A DNA stretch of 64,000 nt, taken from Bacteroidaceae bacterium (lineage in GTDB: Bacteria > Bacteroidota > Bacteroidia > Bacteroidales > Bacteroidaceae). Of this stretch, positions 5,396-15,152 are shown piece by piece. How positions within the stretch are numbered: position 1 is the first letter of the stretch; each line of letters starts with the position of its first letter. The notes below the pieces were generated by a model, which saw only the letters and a list, made by a program, of their open reading frames with translations, was not told the origin of the DNA and did no database searches. The DNA lies in the NCBI GenBank assembly GCA_017529865.1, contig JAFXNA010000007.1, forward strand, positions 32,766-96,765. Reading direction: 5' to 3'. The translations under genes and the position numbers were made by a program.

Positions 5396-8323
5396 ATGAA
5401 AAGAAAGTACATATTGTTGTTGCTAGGCTGTTGGCTGCTGACAGTTTCCTTTGCCTCATTGCCCGACAAGAAACCTGAAAAGGTGTTGCCGGTACAGGAG
5501 AAGGTGTACCTGCATTTCGACAACAACTGCTACTTTCTTGGTGATACCATCTGGTACAAGGCATACGTGGTGTTGGCTGATGACAACAGTCCTGAACCAT
5601 TGAGTCGAATCCTGTATGTGGAGCTATTGAATGAACAGGGTTACCTAATAGAGCGCCAGCAGTTGGAGATCAACAAACTGGGGCAGGCGGATGGATGCTT
5701 TGCCATTTGTGACACATTGTTCGCAGGTTTTTATGAAGTGCGAGCCTATACCAAATGGATGCTGAACTTTGGCTATGACTATACGAAACCTTGGTATAGT
5801 TCAGAGCATGTCGATTATGGTTGGGGGCAGAAAAGCATCAATGGAAGTCAGTATAGTGGTGATTATGCCGATGCATTGTATGACTGGTTGATGAACTATA
5901 CAGACAATGTGAAGTATGCAGATATGATTAAAACGAGCGGCTATCATATCCATCAACTGTCCGAGCAACCCTTGAAGGAGCGATTGGCTGCTACAAACAA
6001 GATACGCCAAACAGAGGATGATGATTATAAGAATAACAAATCACTTGATCCTCATGGGATGCAGAAGATGTATCGTGACTATCATTATCTGTTTTCTCGA
6101 GTCCTTCCTGTCTACAGCCGACCTGATACAGCTGCGAACTACATGCAGAAGATTATGCCGACGAAGATAACGGCAGGAGACTATCGTGTAGACTGGAAAA
6201 CACCTGAGTTTGATGTCAGGTTCTACCCGGAGGGCGGCTATCTGCTCGAAGGCCAGCAATGCCGAGTTGCTTGGGAAGCGATGAACCAACAACTGGAACG
6301 TCTTAATGTAAGTGGTGTTTTGCTTGAAGACGGTGAACCCATTGATTCTGTCCGTGCGATTCATGCAGGACGAGGACTGATTACTTTGGATGTGCAGAAG
6401 GGAAAGAAATACAAAGTGCGATTCGAATTCGCTGACAAGAAATTCACCTTCGACCTACCTGACGCAGAGCGTGAAGGTGTGCGTCTGTGGTTAGAGCAGG
6501 ATGATGAAGGGGTTTATATTGATGTCGTACAAGCATTCAGGCAGCCAAAGCAGTTGTATCTAAATCTATATTGCCGGGGAAAAAGACTTCAATCCTCTCC
6601 CCTAAGTTCTCCCCCTCTGAAGGGGGAGTTAGAGGGGGGCCGAGGGGTTGTCGCCATCTATAAGGAGGACCTTTCCGAGGGAGTGAATCAGGCAGTTGTT
6701 GTGGATTCACTAGGCAACGTGTATGCCGACCGCCTGTTCTTTATCAATCGTCAGCAGGAGTCGCAGGCTAAGATAATAGTGGGAGGTATAGCGAACCGTC
6801 CCTATAAACCCTTGGAGAAGATCCGGCTGAACCTGCTGGCTACTGATGCCAAAGGGCGTGCATTGCAATTCCAGACTTTCTCGGTGTCTGTTCGTGATGA
6901 GGCACAGCTCGACCCATCGTTTGCTACTGGCAACATCATGACCAACTTGCTGTTGGAATCCGAAATCAAAGGTTTCGTAGAGAATCCCGACTATTACTTC
7001 GAGGCGGATGATGAGAAACACCAGCAGGCGCTTGACCTGCTGATGCTGGTACAGGGTTGGAGGCGCTATGACTGGCGATACATAGACAATCCCGAATACT
7101 TCCAAGTGGACTACCTGCCTGAGCAGAAGATGGTACTATATGGTGATGCAATCCCTTTGAGAACATCGCTGACGGGATTATTCACCAAAGAGAAACGTCC
7201 TATCCGCATTGCCTGTTCGATGATGAATCTGAACGATGACTTGAAGGAAGGAGATACCTATCTGTTTAATGGCATCGTAGATGCCGATACATCAGGCCAT
7301 TTTCAAATCGCCTACGAACCATTCCACGGACATGTAAAACTGGCATTGAGGGCACAGTATACTAAGGGAGATAAAGTGAAAAAGGACAGTATTCAGGGAC
7401 ATGACCCAAAGATATTTGTCCGTAAGCAAGCGTTCTATCCTCAGTCGCTCAAGGCATATAGCTGGTACGAAACCTATCAGCCTGATATCGTCAAAGACAA
7501 GAACCTCACTTGGGAAGACTATCAGGAAGACATCTATGCTTCGGAGTGGATACCGCAGGTGAACATAAAATCGAAGCGTCGTCCACATGCCAAGTTGCAG
7601 AAGGATAAGCCTGTAGCACAGATTGATTTCCTGGAATATCTGAATGAATTATGGGATCAAGGGCACTATCCCCAGATACAATTATTGGACGGTAAGATGA
7701 TTTATTTTCTAAATGACTCAAGCTACGGAGATAACAGCTATCTCTATCCCATTATAGACTATGTGAAACTGAGATACGAGAATTCCCAGAACAATCAAGA
7801 AGTCCAGCAATTTGGCATTAACTGGAGTGTCAATAATTTCGACCTGCGTCTTAGTACCATTGAACATCTGCCGATACTCGACAGAATCTTCGTTGTGAGT
7901 GACTGCCCTCGCCGCCCCACTCCTTTCGAGCATTTCCATCAAGACCGATTTGACCTTAGTGAACCTCAGTTCGAAGGAATACTAATGCATCAAAATCCAT
8001 TAAAAGCGACATTAGGAGCAATTGGTATAGATGCCTACATCAACCTCATCACCTTCCCTGATGACAAAACCCGAATCACCGTAGGTCGTGAATATGATTT
8101 TCAAGGTTTCAACCGCCCAGTAGAGTACTACAACCCCGACTACAGCAAAGCCAAACTGCCAGACGTCAAGGACTACCGACGTACCCTCTACTGGAATCCG
8201 AGCGTCACCACTGACAACTTCGGGCAAGCCTCCATCGAGTTCTACAACAACTCCGTATGTAACATCATCGATGTATCAGCCGAAGGCATCACCCGATATG
8301 GGCAGTTCTTGGTGAATGAATAA
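5396..8323 (+). CDS. Large exported MG2-domain (macroglobulin-like) protein
   Basis: A 975-residue protein with a signal peptide (MKRKYILLLLGCWLLTVSFA, residues 1-20). Residues 33-52, EKVYLHFDNNCYFLGDTIWY, are the hallmark of the macroglobulin MG2 domain that opens a large Bacteroidetes surface or periplasmic family. The family otherwise consists of repeated beta-sandwich domains; no catalytic motif or thioester (CGEQ) is seen, so protease trapping of the alpha-2-macroglobulin kind is unlikely. Residues about 399-422 (containing SPLSSPPLKGELEGG) come from an inserted 69-bp palindromic repeat that keeps the frame. Function is unknown; roles in envelope assembly or export of surface structures are possible. 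Monocistronic, convergent with the next gene. Confidence 0.7.
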   Translation: MKRKYILLLLGCWLLTVSFASLPDKKPEKVLPVQEKVYLHFDNNCYFLGDTIWYKAYVVLADDNSPEPLSRILYVELLNEQGYLIERQQLEINKLGQADGCFAICDTLFAGFYEVRAYTKWMLNFGYDYTKPWYSSEHVDYGWGQKSINGSQYSGDYADALYDWLMNYTDNVKYADMIKTSGYHIHQLSEQPLKERLAATNKIRQTEDDDYKNNKSLDPHGMQKMYRDYHYLFSRVLPVYSRPDTAANYMQKIMPTKITAGDYRVDWKTPEFDVRFYPEGGYLLEGQQCRVAWEAMNQQLERLNVSGVLLEDGEPIDSVRAIHAGRGLITLDVQKGKKYKVRFEFADKKFTFDLPDAEREGVRLWLEQDDEGVYIDVVQAFRQPKQLYLNLYCRGKRLQSSPLSSPPLKGELEGGRGVVAIYKEDLSEGVNQAVVVDSLGNVYADRLFFINRQQESQAKIIVGGIANRPYKPLEKIRLNLLATDAKGRALQFQTFSVSVRDEAQLDPSFATGNIMTNLLLESEIKGFVENPDYYFEADDEKHQQALDLLMLVQGWRRYDWRYIDNPEYFQVDYLPEQKMVLYGDAIPLRTSLTGLFTKEKRPIRIACSMMNLNDDLKEGDTYLFNGIVDADTSGHFQIAYEPFHGHVKLALRAQYTKGDKVKKDSIQGHDPKIFVRKQAFYPQSLKAYSWYETYQPDIVKDKNLTWEDYQEDIYASEWIPQVNIKSKRRPHAKLQKDKPVAQIDFLEYLNELWDQGHYPQIQLLDGKMIYFLNDSSYGDNSYLYPIIDYVKLRYENSQNNQEVQQFGINWSVNNFDLRLSTIEHLPILDRIFVVSDCPRRPTPFEHFHQDRFDLSEPQFEGILMHQNPLKATLGAIGIDAYINLITFPDDKTRITVGREYDFQGFNRPVEYYNPDYSKAKLPDVKDYRRTLYWNPSVTTDNFGQASIEFYNNSVCNIIDVSAEGITRYGQFLVNE
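6591..6659. repeat. In-frame palindromic repeat inside the MG2-protein gene
   Basis: 69 bp (23 codons) with a central palindrome CTCCCCCTCTGAAGGGGGAG and imperfect terminal inverted repeats (AATCCTCTCCCC at the left, GGGCCGAGGGGTT at the right). It is translated as an SPLSSPPLKGELEGG-type peptide, a signature of a palindromic repeat that recurs in Bacteroidetes proteins. It is a different subfamily from the copy at 3236-3346. Confidence 0.8.
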
Positions 8324-8328
8324 TGCGC

Positions 8329-8345
8329 TAGCATTTTGCACGAAG
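8329..8345. repeat. Dispersed repeat, copy 2
   Basis: The 17-mer TAGCATTTTGCACGAAG, identical to 1371-1387, begins a few bases after the stop codon of the MG2-protein gene. Confidence 0.7.
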
Positions 8346-8401
8346 TCATTTTGAACAAAGAAAATAAGGCTCCATGATTGCTGCTCCCGTATGAGATAAA
8401 A

Positions 8402-8432
8402 AATGTGGGTACGCTGGTTGCGCACCCACATT
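8402..8432 (-). terminator. Intrinsic terminator of the discoidin-like lipoprotein gene
   Basis: AATGTGGGT pairs with ACCCACATT, extended inside by CGC/GCG around a TGGTT loop. On the minus strand the stem is followed by six Ts. It lies between two convergent genes and serves the minus-strand gene. Confidence 0.8.
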
Positions 8433-8464
8433 CTCTGTCTGATTGTTCGAACTATTTTCGTTAA

Positions 8465-11400
8465 TTATTCCGGATAGGTGAACTGGAACTCTCCGAGCTG
8501 CATGCAGTCGGCATCTTCGTCGATGGTGGCGAAGATCTCGATGCGGAAGTACTGACTGTTCTTGGCATTCTCGGGCTGCGTCAGCGTAAAGGCTTTCGTG
8601 AAGGAGTTCTGCTTGGGCAGGTTGAGTGTCAGGTTGTGGTTGTCGATGCGTACCCATCCGTTACCGTATCTGCCATCGGCTGCGAATATTGCCAAGTGGA
8701 CGGGGCTGCGGCCGGGGAATACACCGCTGTCGTTACCTGTGGTGACGGTGAAGCCTGTTGGGGTGATGGGGAAGTTGGTATTGAACTCCATGGCCCACAC
8801 ATAGCGGTCGTCGCCTGGGGTGACGGCTTTATCTTGGTAACCGCTGAAGAACGGACGGATGACACTGACTCCTCTGTCCTTACATAAGACACTTGAGCAC
8901 CACTTGGTGTTGATATCGCCGTCGATGAGATAAGGGAATGACTCGGTTTCCTTGTCGAAATCATAACCCGTTCCAATGCCTAAGAAGGTCTTACTTCCAC
9001 ACAGCGTCGTGCCATAGATGGGGTTGAGCGTGCGCCGCATCCACTTGCTGACATCGAGAATGTGATTGGCCTGCTGCTTATAGACTTCCTCGGAATAGTT
9101 GTCGGGCCTCTTCTTCATCAGCTCTGCTGACGTGAACTTCACCACGTCGGATACGTTCATCGACTGGTATTGGGGCAGATAGGTGCGGCTAAAGACGATA
9201 GGCTTGCCTTCGTGCTCGACCACTACGGTGACGTTCACCTCGTAGGCTGGCATCATGTGCTTCGACGAACCGCCTCGCAGGGCTTGTGGTTCGATGAGGT
9301 ATTCCTCGTCGCCACGACCGAACACGCCGCGCTGTGAACCGCCGACTTCGTTGACTGCGAATTTCTTGCCGACCTCGAGTCCCAGCTTGTCGCTGCTGCT
9401 GCTCAGTGCGTCGAACGGTGCCTCACCGACCGGACGGTTGAGGTAAGGATAGTTGCTGCTGAAGTCGAACTCGCTGCTCGCCAGCTTCTGTGCCGTACGA
9501 TAGCTTTCGGTGCTGCCGAAGCTGTTGTTGCTGCGCACGCCGCAGATGGCATAGACCTTAGCATTGGCAATCTCGTCGGGGGTGAACACATTGGGGTTGA
9601 GCTTCAACTTGATGCTGCTGGGGTCGAAGTAGCAAACATAGCCGGCGTATGGCTCCTTGCTGAGGATTGACCTGACATCATCGTAGCCGTAATATGCCTT
9701 TTCGTACTGTCCGCCAAACGGACTCTTGGTCTTCGTTGAACGGACCTCTGCCACATCTCCCTTTTCGGATGAGTATTTGCCGTCTTTTACATTTCCCCAA
9801 TAGTACATCCAGTAGATATAGGCATTGGTGTAATAGACTACTGGAGCTTCCTCCAGGTTCCAGATGCCTTCACCGAAGGTGGCGCAGTTGTCGTAGAGGA
9901 AGTTGTCGCGCTTCATCACCATACCTGCGAAACCGTTGACGCCTCGGTTGGCACTGAGGTAACCCTTGGTGTCCATCTTGCCCTTCATGGTCATGTTGAT
10001 GGTTCCCTTCATACCGGTCAGCTTGTCGGGTTCGTCGCTCTCTTCTTCTATGAGTCCTGCCATGGTGGCACCCTTCTTACCGAGTGAGTAGATGCCCTTC
10101 AATTGAGCAATGGGGTCGCCCTTCATCGTGGCTCCCACAATGTCCTTGATGCCCATACCGATGTCCTTGACCTTGCCTGCGTAATCCTCGGCCTTTTTGA
10201 TGAAGTCGCCCAGTTCGCTGGTCTTTCCGTTCTCAGAGTTGGCATAGGTGGCCTCAAGGTTCAGGTTGCCATCCATCGTACCCTCGAAGAGTGATGTCAG
10301 CTCGGCCTGCATGTTCTCCTTGGCATAGAGGTTCAGAGAGAGGGCATTGTCGCGAGTGCCTATGCTGGAAACGGTGGCTTCCTTGTCACGATAGACGGAG
10401 AGGTCAACATCAAATGCCCACCATCCGGCCTGCATAGGTAGGCTGGAACCGTTGAAGTTGTTTGACACCCAAGGGGTGATGAGCTGTCCCATGAAGTCGG
10501 GCTGATTGATGGCGGCCTTGGAGGCAGCATTCGTGATGCTACGATCGAGAGGCACACCATAGCGGAAGACGGAGCGCGATGCCAGACGGTCGTTCATCTG
10601 CACGCCCCACCAGTGGGTAGAGCCGTTGGAGGTGATGCTCTCGTGTACATAGAAGAAGAAGCGCAGCACACCTGTCAGCTTGTTGTAGAAGGCCAGGAAG
10701 TTGCCGTTCTTCACCGTATTCTCACCAATCTGCATCATGACGAGGCTCCAGGGGTTGCCCACCTTCTCGCCGTTGTTCCACACTTCTTTCCATACACTCT
10801 CGGGCAGGTTGGGGCTTTCGTTGGCTGAAGTGGCCCAAGGTAACTTGTGGTGCTCGAAACCGTGCAGTTCGTAGCCGGTATCGGCATTGTAAATATCCTT
10901 GTCGCCTCCGTTCTGTACGAAGATGAAGATGTCTTCATGGTCCTGCCAGTTGTCAGCAGTCAGCGGCTCTACAATACTGCCCTGTGGGCCCCACTTAACG
11001 CGCTCGCTGTTGATGTTGAAGGTGTCGCCTGAACCCCAAATATAAGAGACGTAATACCACAGACGGTCTTTTTCGTCGTCAGTAGCGTTTTTCAGGTTAA
11101 AGGCCTTATCCTGGAAGTTGCCTGTCAGGACACCATTGTTCATTAGCAAATTCCAAGCGGTCGCACCTTTCGGGTTGTCGATAATCTTGATGCTCACCAG
11201 ACCATCATTGTCGACGGAGTAGTTAAAGTCGCCAGAATACCAACCTCCTTCTTCCTCAATGGGTTCAGAGAGATTGTCGAGATAAATTCTATACCAACGG
11301 CCCCTTCCGTCGTCATTGAATATACACGCCTGAACAACCTTGGAATAGGTGATGACACTGTCACCTACTTCGATCATACCAGGTTGGTCGTACTCGGTGT

Positions 11401-11530
11401 ACCACGTACCCGGTAGTTGGGCCATTTTCGGGCTGACGGAATTGTCGTCCTCTTCGCTACACGAAGTGAACGCTGTAGTGCCGCAGATTGTTAGGATGGC
11501 GGCAAGCATCCAAAGGATTCGTTTTCTCAT
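8465..11530 (-). CDS. Large lipoprotein with C-terminal discoidin-like domain
   Basis: About 1021 residues from the chosen start MRKRILWMLA (an ATG two codons upstream, at 11536, is also possible; a longer reading from 11629 would bury the signal peptide). A lipobox ends in Cys24 (TAFTSC), followed by acidic SEEDD, a typical surface-export signal in Bacteroidetes. An N-terminal lipocalin-like segment (PGTWYTEYDQPGM) precedes a long unrecognised middle. The last about 150 residues (IDGDINTKWCSS...WAMEFNTNFPITPTGF...FRIEIFATID) look like an F5/8 type C (discoidin-like) carbohydrate-binding fold. No enzyme motif is seen. It is probably a cell-surface binding protein; ligand unknown. Confidence 0.7.
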   Translation of the reverse strand: MRKRILWMLAAILTICGTTAFTSCSEEDDNSVSPKMAQLPGTWYTEYDQPGMIEVGDSVITYSKVVQACIFNDDGRGRWYRIYLDNLSEPIEEEGGWYSGDFNYSVDNDGLVSIKIIDNPKGATAWNLLMNNGVLTGNFQDKAFNLKNATDDEKDRLWYYVSYIWGSGDTFNINSERVKWGPQGSIVEPLTADNWQDHEDIFIFVQNGGDKDIYNADTGYELHGFEHHKLPWATSANESPNLPESVWKEVWNNGEKVGNPWSLVMMQIGENTVKNGNFLAFYNKLTGVLRFFFYVHESITSNGSTHWWGVQMNDRLASRSVFRYGVPLDRSITNAASKAAINQPDFMGQLITPWVSNNFNGSSLPMQAGWWAFDVDLSVYRDKEATVSSIGTRDNALSLNLYAKENMQAELTSLFEGTMDGNLNLEATYANSENGKTSELGDFIKKAEDYAGKVKDIGMGIKDIVGATMKGDPIAQLKGIYSLGKKGATMAGLIEEESDEPDKLTGMKGTINMTMKGKMDTKGYLSANRGVNGFAGMVMKRDNFLYDNCATFGEGIWNLEEAPVVYYTNAYIYWMYYWGNVKDGKYSSEKGDVAEVRSTKTKSPFGGQYEKAYYGYDDVRSILSKEPYAGYVCYFDPSSIKLKLNPNVFTPDEIANAKVYAICGVRSNNSFGSTESYRTAQKLASSEFDFSSNYPYLNRPVGEAPFDALSSSSDKLGLEVGKKFAVNEVGGSQRGVFGRGDEEYLIEPQALRGGSSKHMMPAYEVNVTVVVEHEGKPIVFSRTYLPQYQSMNVSDVVKFTSAELMKKRPDNYSEEVYKQQANHILDVSKWMRRTLNPIYGTTLCGSKTFLGIGTGYDFDKETESFPYLIDGDINTKWCSSVLCKDRGVSVIRPFFSGYQDKAVTPGDDRYVWAMEFNTNFPITPTGFTVTTGNDSGVFPGRSPVHLAIFAADGRYGNGWVRIDNHNLTLNLPKQNSFTKAFTLTQPENAKNSQYFRIEIFATIDEDADCMQLGEFQFTYPE

Positions 11531-11592
11531 TTGCATTATCTTTATATAGTGAGTATTTATTGTTAATCTTCCGTAAAAGGTGATATTTGGTT

Positions 11593-11601
11593 GCAAAGAT
11601 A
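11593..11601 (-). promoter_or_regulatory. -7 box of the discoidin-like lipoprotein gene
   Basis: TATCTTTGC on the minus strand, about 62 nt before the start codon. No good -33 box is found; the place where it should lie is occupied by two tandem copies of ATGCATTATGCAT (11611-11636), which may replace or modulate it. Confidence 0.55.
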
Positions 11602-11610
11602 GTGAAAATA

Positions 11611-11636
11611 ATGCATTATGCATATGCATTATGCAT
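11611..11636. repeat. Two tandem copies of ATGCATTATGCAT in a promoter
   Basis: A 13-bp unit repeated twice, each itself made of two ATGCAT palindromes. It covers the expected -33 region of the lipoprotein gene and could be an operator. A further 8-bp-period low-complexity tract (TTTTTCAA, TTTTTCAA, TCTTTCAA, TTCTTAAT) follows at 11658-11689. Confidence 0.7.
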
Positions 11637-11712
11637 AAATTATTATATTTTCCTCACTTTTTCAATTTTTCAATCTTTCAATTCTTAATTTTTCACTGAA
11701 AAAGAAGTATAT

Positions 11713-13530
11713 TCACCCCATGGTCTGGGCTATCTTGTCGGCATTCATGCTGCGAGCACTGGCATCGAAGATATCTTTATAGACTCCACCTTGGCGATAG
11801 ACCTCATCGGGTGTGCCGCTCTGAACGACACGTCCTTGCTGGAGGACATAGATCTGGTCGGCATCGATGATCTGCCCGATGTTGTGGGAGATAATGATCA
11901 CGGTGCGTCCGCGCTTGATGGCATCAATGCTTGCCTTGATCTGCTCGGTGGCAATAGCATCGAGACTGGCTGTAGGTTCGTCAAGGAAGATGATGGGTGG
12001 GTTCTTGATGAACATACGGGCGATAGCCACACGCTGCTGCTGTCCGCCGCTGAGTTGGAGGGCACTGGTCTGGAAGCCGGATGGGAGTGCAACCACTTGG
12101 TCGTAAAGATAGGCCTGACGGGCTGCAGCTATGACATCCTCGTGAGTGGCGTGGGGATTTCCATAGCGGATATTTTCCTCGATGGTGCCATCGAAGATAT
12201 GGTTCTTCTGCAGGACGAGTCCCACGTGGTCGCGCAACCACTGTGTGTCCCAGTCGGAAAGCGAGGTACCGTCGAGGGTGATGCTGCCTGACTGGGGATG
12301 ATAGAACTTATCCAGAAGATTGACCACGGTGCTCTTCCCTGCCCCACTGAGTCCAACAAGAGCCGTAATCTTACCATTAGGAATGGTGAGGCAGACATCG
12401 GTAAGGGCTTTCGTTCCGTTGCTATAGGTGAAGTCGACGTTCTGCATGACGAAGTCACCGCGTACAGACTCGGGACGATAGCTGCCGGTATCTTCTACCT
12501 CGTTATCTGCCTGGAGGATGCCAAAGAAGCCTTCAGCATAGATAAGGGCATCGTTCAGGTCGTCATAGATGCGGTGAAGCTGGCGGATGGGTGCACTGAC
12601 ATTGGCGAAGAGCATCACATGGTACATAATCTTTCCGATGCTCATACCGGGATAGTCGATGAGGACCAGATAGGCTGTCAGAATGATGATGAGCACGGTG
12701 CCTATCTGCTCCAGGAAGCTCTTCAGTCCGTTGAACATAAAGCTCTGGCGGCGTGTACTGAGCTGCTGACCTGTCAAGCCGTCCTGAATGGCTGCCTGAC
12801 GGTCGGCCTCTATCTGCTCACGGTTGAACGACTTGATGACGGTGATGCTCTCGATGATGTTCAGTATGCCCTGGCTGACGGACTGATGGCTGGCGAAGAT
12901 GCTGCGACGACCGCCTTTCATGCGTTTCGCCTGAATATTCGTCACCCAGAAGTAAAGCGGTACGATACACAGGGCTACCAATCCCACATAGACATTGGCA
13001 GCGAACATCAGAATAAGGGCCAGCACGGCACTGGTGAACAAAGGCAGTATTTCGATGAAGAAGTTGTTGACCGTATTACTGAGACTCATGATTCCGCGGT
13101 CTATGCGCGACTGTAGCTTACCTGTCTCATTCCCGTCGGCTGAGAAGAATGCCATGCGGAACGACAGGATGCGACTGACCACACGAAGCGAGAGGTCGCG
13201 ACTCACGAGAATGCGCAACCGCTCGCCAAAATAACGCTGGAAGAATGTCACCAAAGAGGCCACCACCTCCTTGCCCAAAAGGATGCAACTGATGGTGACC
13301 AGAATACGAGCAGCATGGCTCCACAAGAATCCACCCTCCTGCTGTAACAGGGCATTGATAGCATCGACAGCACGGTCGAGCACCACAGCATTGACCTGTG
13401 CCATGAGTGACCCTACGAAGGTTAGAGCAATCGTAATGCCTATGAGCCATCGATAAGGCATGACATAGGGAAGCAGGTTTCGGAGTAGACCGAAAACCGA
13501 CATTTTTGTGGGGGCATTATTCTTTTCCAT
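11713..13530 (-). CDS. ABC exporter, fused permease and ATPase
   Basis: 605 residues from the ATG at 13530 ([10 protein letters not shown]); a TTG five codons upstream is less likely. The N-terminal half has about six transmembrane helices of the type I exporter fold (roughly residues 20-320). The C-terminal nucleotide-binding domain carries Walker [10 protein letters not shown] (about 393-401), signature LSGGQQQR (about 493-500), Walker B IIFLDEP (about 513-519) and an H-loop in [10 protein letters not shown]. As a homodimer it would export a lipid, peptide or drug; MsbA-like and multidrug subfamilies cannot be separated by eye. It lies downstream of the leuB terminator and is not part of the leucine operon. 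Confidence 0.9.
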   Translation of the reverse strand: MEKNNAPTKMSVFGLLRNLLPYVMPYRWLIGITIALTFVGSLMAQVNAVVLDRAVDAINALLQQEGGFLWSHAARILVTISCILLGKEVVASLVTFFQRYFGERLRILVSRDLSLRVVSRILSFRMAFFSADGNETGKLQSRIDRGIMSLSNTVNNFFIEILPLFTSAVLALILMFAANVYVGLVALCIVPLYFWVTNIQAKRMKGGRRSIFASHQSVSQGILNIIESITVIKSFNREQIEADRQAAIQDGLTGQQLSTRRQSFMFNGLKSFLEQIGTVLIIILTAYLVLIDYPGMSIGKIMYHVMLFANVSAPIRQLHRIYDDLNDALIYAEGFFGILQADNEVEDTGSYRPESVRGDFVMQNVDFTYSNGTKALTDVCLTIPNGKITALVGLSGAGKSTVVNLLDKFYHPQSGSITLDGTSLSDWDTQWLRDHVGLVLQKNHIFDGTIEENIRYGNPHATHEDVIAAARQAYLYDQVVALPSGFQTSALQLSGGQQQRVAIARMFIKNPPIIFLDEPTASLDAIATEQIKASIDAIKRGRTVIIISHNIGQIIDADQIYVLQQGRVVQSGTPDEVYRQGGVYKDIFDASARSMNADKIAQTMG

Positions 13531-13579
13531 ATCTTCTTTTATCAACGAGAACTACACCTGCATGATACAAGAATGCAAC

Positions 13580-13609
13580 AAAAAAAGAGCAAGTGAGAAA
13601 CTTGCCCTT
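13580..13609 (-). terminator. Intrinsic terminator of the leucine operon
   Basis: On the minus strand GCAAGT pairs with ACTTGC around TTCTC, with flanking A-run and a tract of seven Ts. It begins 7 bp after the leuB stop codon. Confidence 0.8.
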
Positions 13610-13615
13610 TTCATA

Positions 13616-15109
13616 TTATGCATTCTTGTTGTTGATATAGTCAACAATCCATTGGCCGACTTCCTTGGTGCCATACTTAGCGCCGCCTTCGACCTGAATC
13701 TCTGGTGTGCGGACATTGGCATCGAGACTGGCATTGACGGCCTCGCGGATAAGTGCCCCTTCAGCCTTGAGGTCGAAGTACTCGAACAACATGGCGACGG
13801 AGAGAATCTGTGCCAATGGGTTAGCGATATTGAGTCCCTTTGCCTGTGGCCATGAACCATGAATAGGTTCGAACACAGGGGTGTGCTCGCCTGTAGAGGC
13901 TGATGGGAGAAGTCCCATAGAACCAGTGATACATGAACCCTCATCAGTAAGAATATCGCCAAAAGTATTCTCTGTCACCATGACATCGAAGAATGTAGGC
14001 TCTTGAATCATACGCATGGCGGCATTGTCGACATACATATAATCGGTTGTCACTTCCGGGTACTGAGGAGCTATCTCCTGTGCAACAGCACGCCACAGAC
14101 GGCTGGATGCAAGGACGTTAGCCTTATCGACTACAGTGAGGTGCTTGCGACGCTGCATAGCATACTGATAGGCTACACGGAGGATACGCTCTACTTCCTT
14201 GCGGGTGTAGTAGTTGGTGTCGTAAGCCACATCGGTACCTTCTTTCTTCTCGCCGAAATACATACCGCCCGTCAGCTCACGGATGCAGATGAAATCGGCA
14301 CCACGTACAAGTTCGTCCTTCAATGGTGACTTGTGGATGAGACAATCGAAGGTCTCAACTGGACGGATATTGGCAAAAAGACCAAGTTTCTTACGCATGG
14401 CCAGCAAGCCCTGCTCAGGACGCACCTTGGCATTAGGGTTGTTGTCGAACTTTGGGTCACCGACTGAAGCGAAGAGGACTGCGTCGGCATCCATACATGT
14501 CTGGAAGGTTTCCTCTGGGAATGGGTCACCCACCTCATCGATGGCGTGAGCACCACAGAGTGCTTCCTTGTAGCTGACCTCATGTCCGAATTTCTCACAT
14601 ACGGCGCTCATCACTTTCACGCCTTGTTCCATAATCTCTGGTCCGATTCCATCACCAGCCAGAACTGCAATTTTTAAGGAAACCCCTCTCTTATCTCCCC
14701 CAAGGGGAGAAGATTCTAATTCCTTCATTTCTTCTAATTTATTTTTAATTGTTAATACTACTCTTTCTGCGTCTGAGATAATCTCCTCGTTTAAAAACCG
14801 CATCACGACATACCCCATGCTATTTAATATGTCTGTTCTCTCCTGATCATTCTCAGGCATATCCCCCCTAAAATGATACTCACCATCAACTTCTATGATT
14901 AGCCGAGCCTTCAAGCATACAAAATCAGCAATATAATTGCCAATAGGATGTTGTCGTCGAAATCTAACCTTCAACTGCTTTCCCCTTAGCATATTCCATA
15001 AAGCACTCTCTGCTTCAGTGGGATTACTTCGATTCCTCTGAGCAAACTCCTTCATCAAATGATAAGTACCTGTTGTCGAAGTCTCGTAATGATACCGTTG
15101 CTTTCCCAT
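13616..15109 (-). CDS. leuB: DUF559 nuclease fused to 3-isopropylmalate dehydrogenase (LeuB)
   Basis: One 497-codon ORF. Residues 1-127 are a DUF559 (Vsr-like, PD-(D/E)XK) domain with D62, E73 and D75 in [19 protein letters not shown]. Residues 129-143 ([15 protein letters not shown]) are translated from the right end of a palindromic element. From about 145 it is complete LeuB ([58 protein letters not shown]), which oxidises and decarboxylates 3-isopropylmalate to 2-oxoisocaproate with NAD. An internal ATG at 14728 (MKELESSP) would give an approximately 370-residue LeuB with a short extension. Whether the fused protein or the internal-start protein is made is unknown. Last gene of the leucine operon. 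Confidence 0.9.
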   Translation of the reverse strand: MGKQRYHYETSTTGTYHLMKEFAQRNRSNPTEAESALWNMLRGKQLKVRFRRQHPIGNYIADFVCLKARLIIEVDGEYHFRGDMPENDQERTDILNSMGYVVMRFLNEEIISDAERVVLTIKNKLEEMKELESSPLGGDKRGVSLKIAVLAGDGIGPEIMEQGVKVMSAVCEKFGHEVSYKEALCGAHAIDEVGDPFPEETFQTCMDADAVLFASVGDPKFDNNPNAKVRPEQGLLAMRKKLGLFANIRPVETFDCLIHKSPLKDELVRGADFICIRELTGGMYFGEKKEGTDVAYDTNYYTRKEVERILRVAYQYAMQRRKHLTVVDKANVLASSRLWRAVAQEIAPQYPEVTTDYMYVDNAAMRMIQEPTFFDVMVTENTFGDILTDEGSCITGSMGLLPSASTGEHTPVFEPIHGSWPQAKGLNIANPLAQILSVAMLFEYFDLKAEGALIREAVNASLDANVRTPEIQVEGGAKYGTKEVGQWIVDYINNKNA

Positions 15110-15152
15110 TGTATCAGGAATTCCCCTCCTTGGGAGGGGTTAGGGGAGGTTT
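14680..15152 (-). mobile_element. DUF559 palindrome-bounded element, copy C
   Basis: About 473 bp between cimA and leuB. The left end (minus strand) AAACCTCCCCTAACCCCTCC, continuing into an AAGGAGGGG half-palindrome, overlaps the cimA stop. The right end, read in reverse complement, starts AAACCCCTCTCTTATCTCCC and continues CCAAGGGGAG, so the two ends are imperfect inverted repeats. The interior is a full DUF559 ORF with no stop before leuB. It is a divergent relative of copies A and B. No target-site duplication is evident. Confidence 0.75.

Noticed and set aside
12298..13116. 272-codon plus-strand reading frame opposite the ABC exporter
   Set aside because: It is antisense to a gene with all ABC motifs, has no recognisable domain and no promoter.
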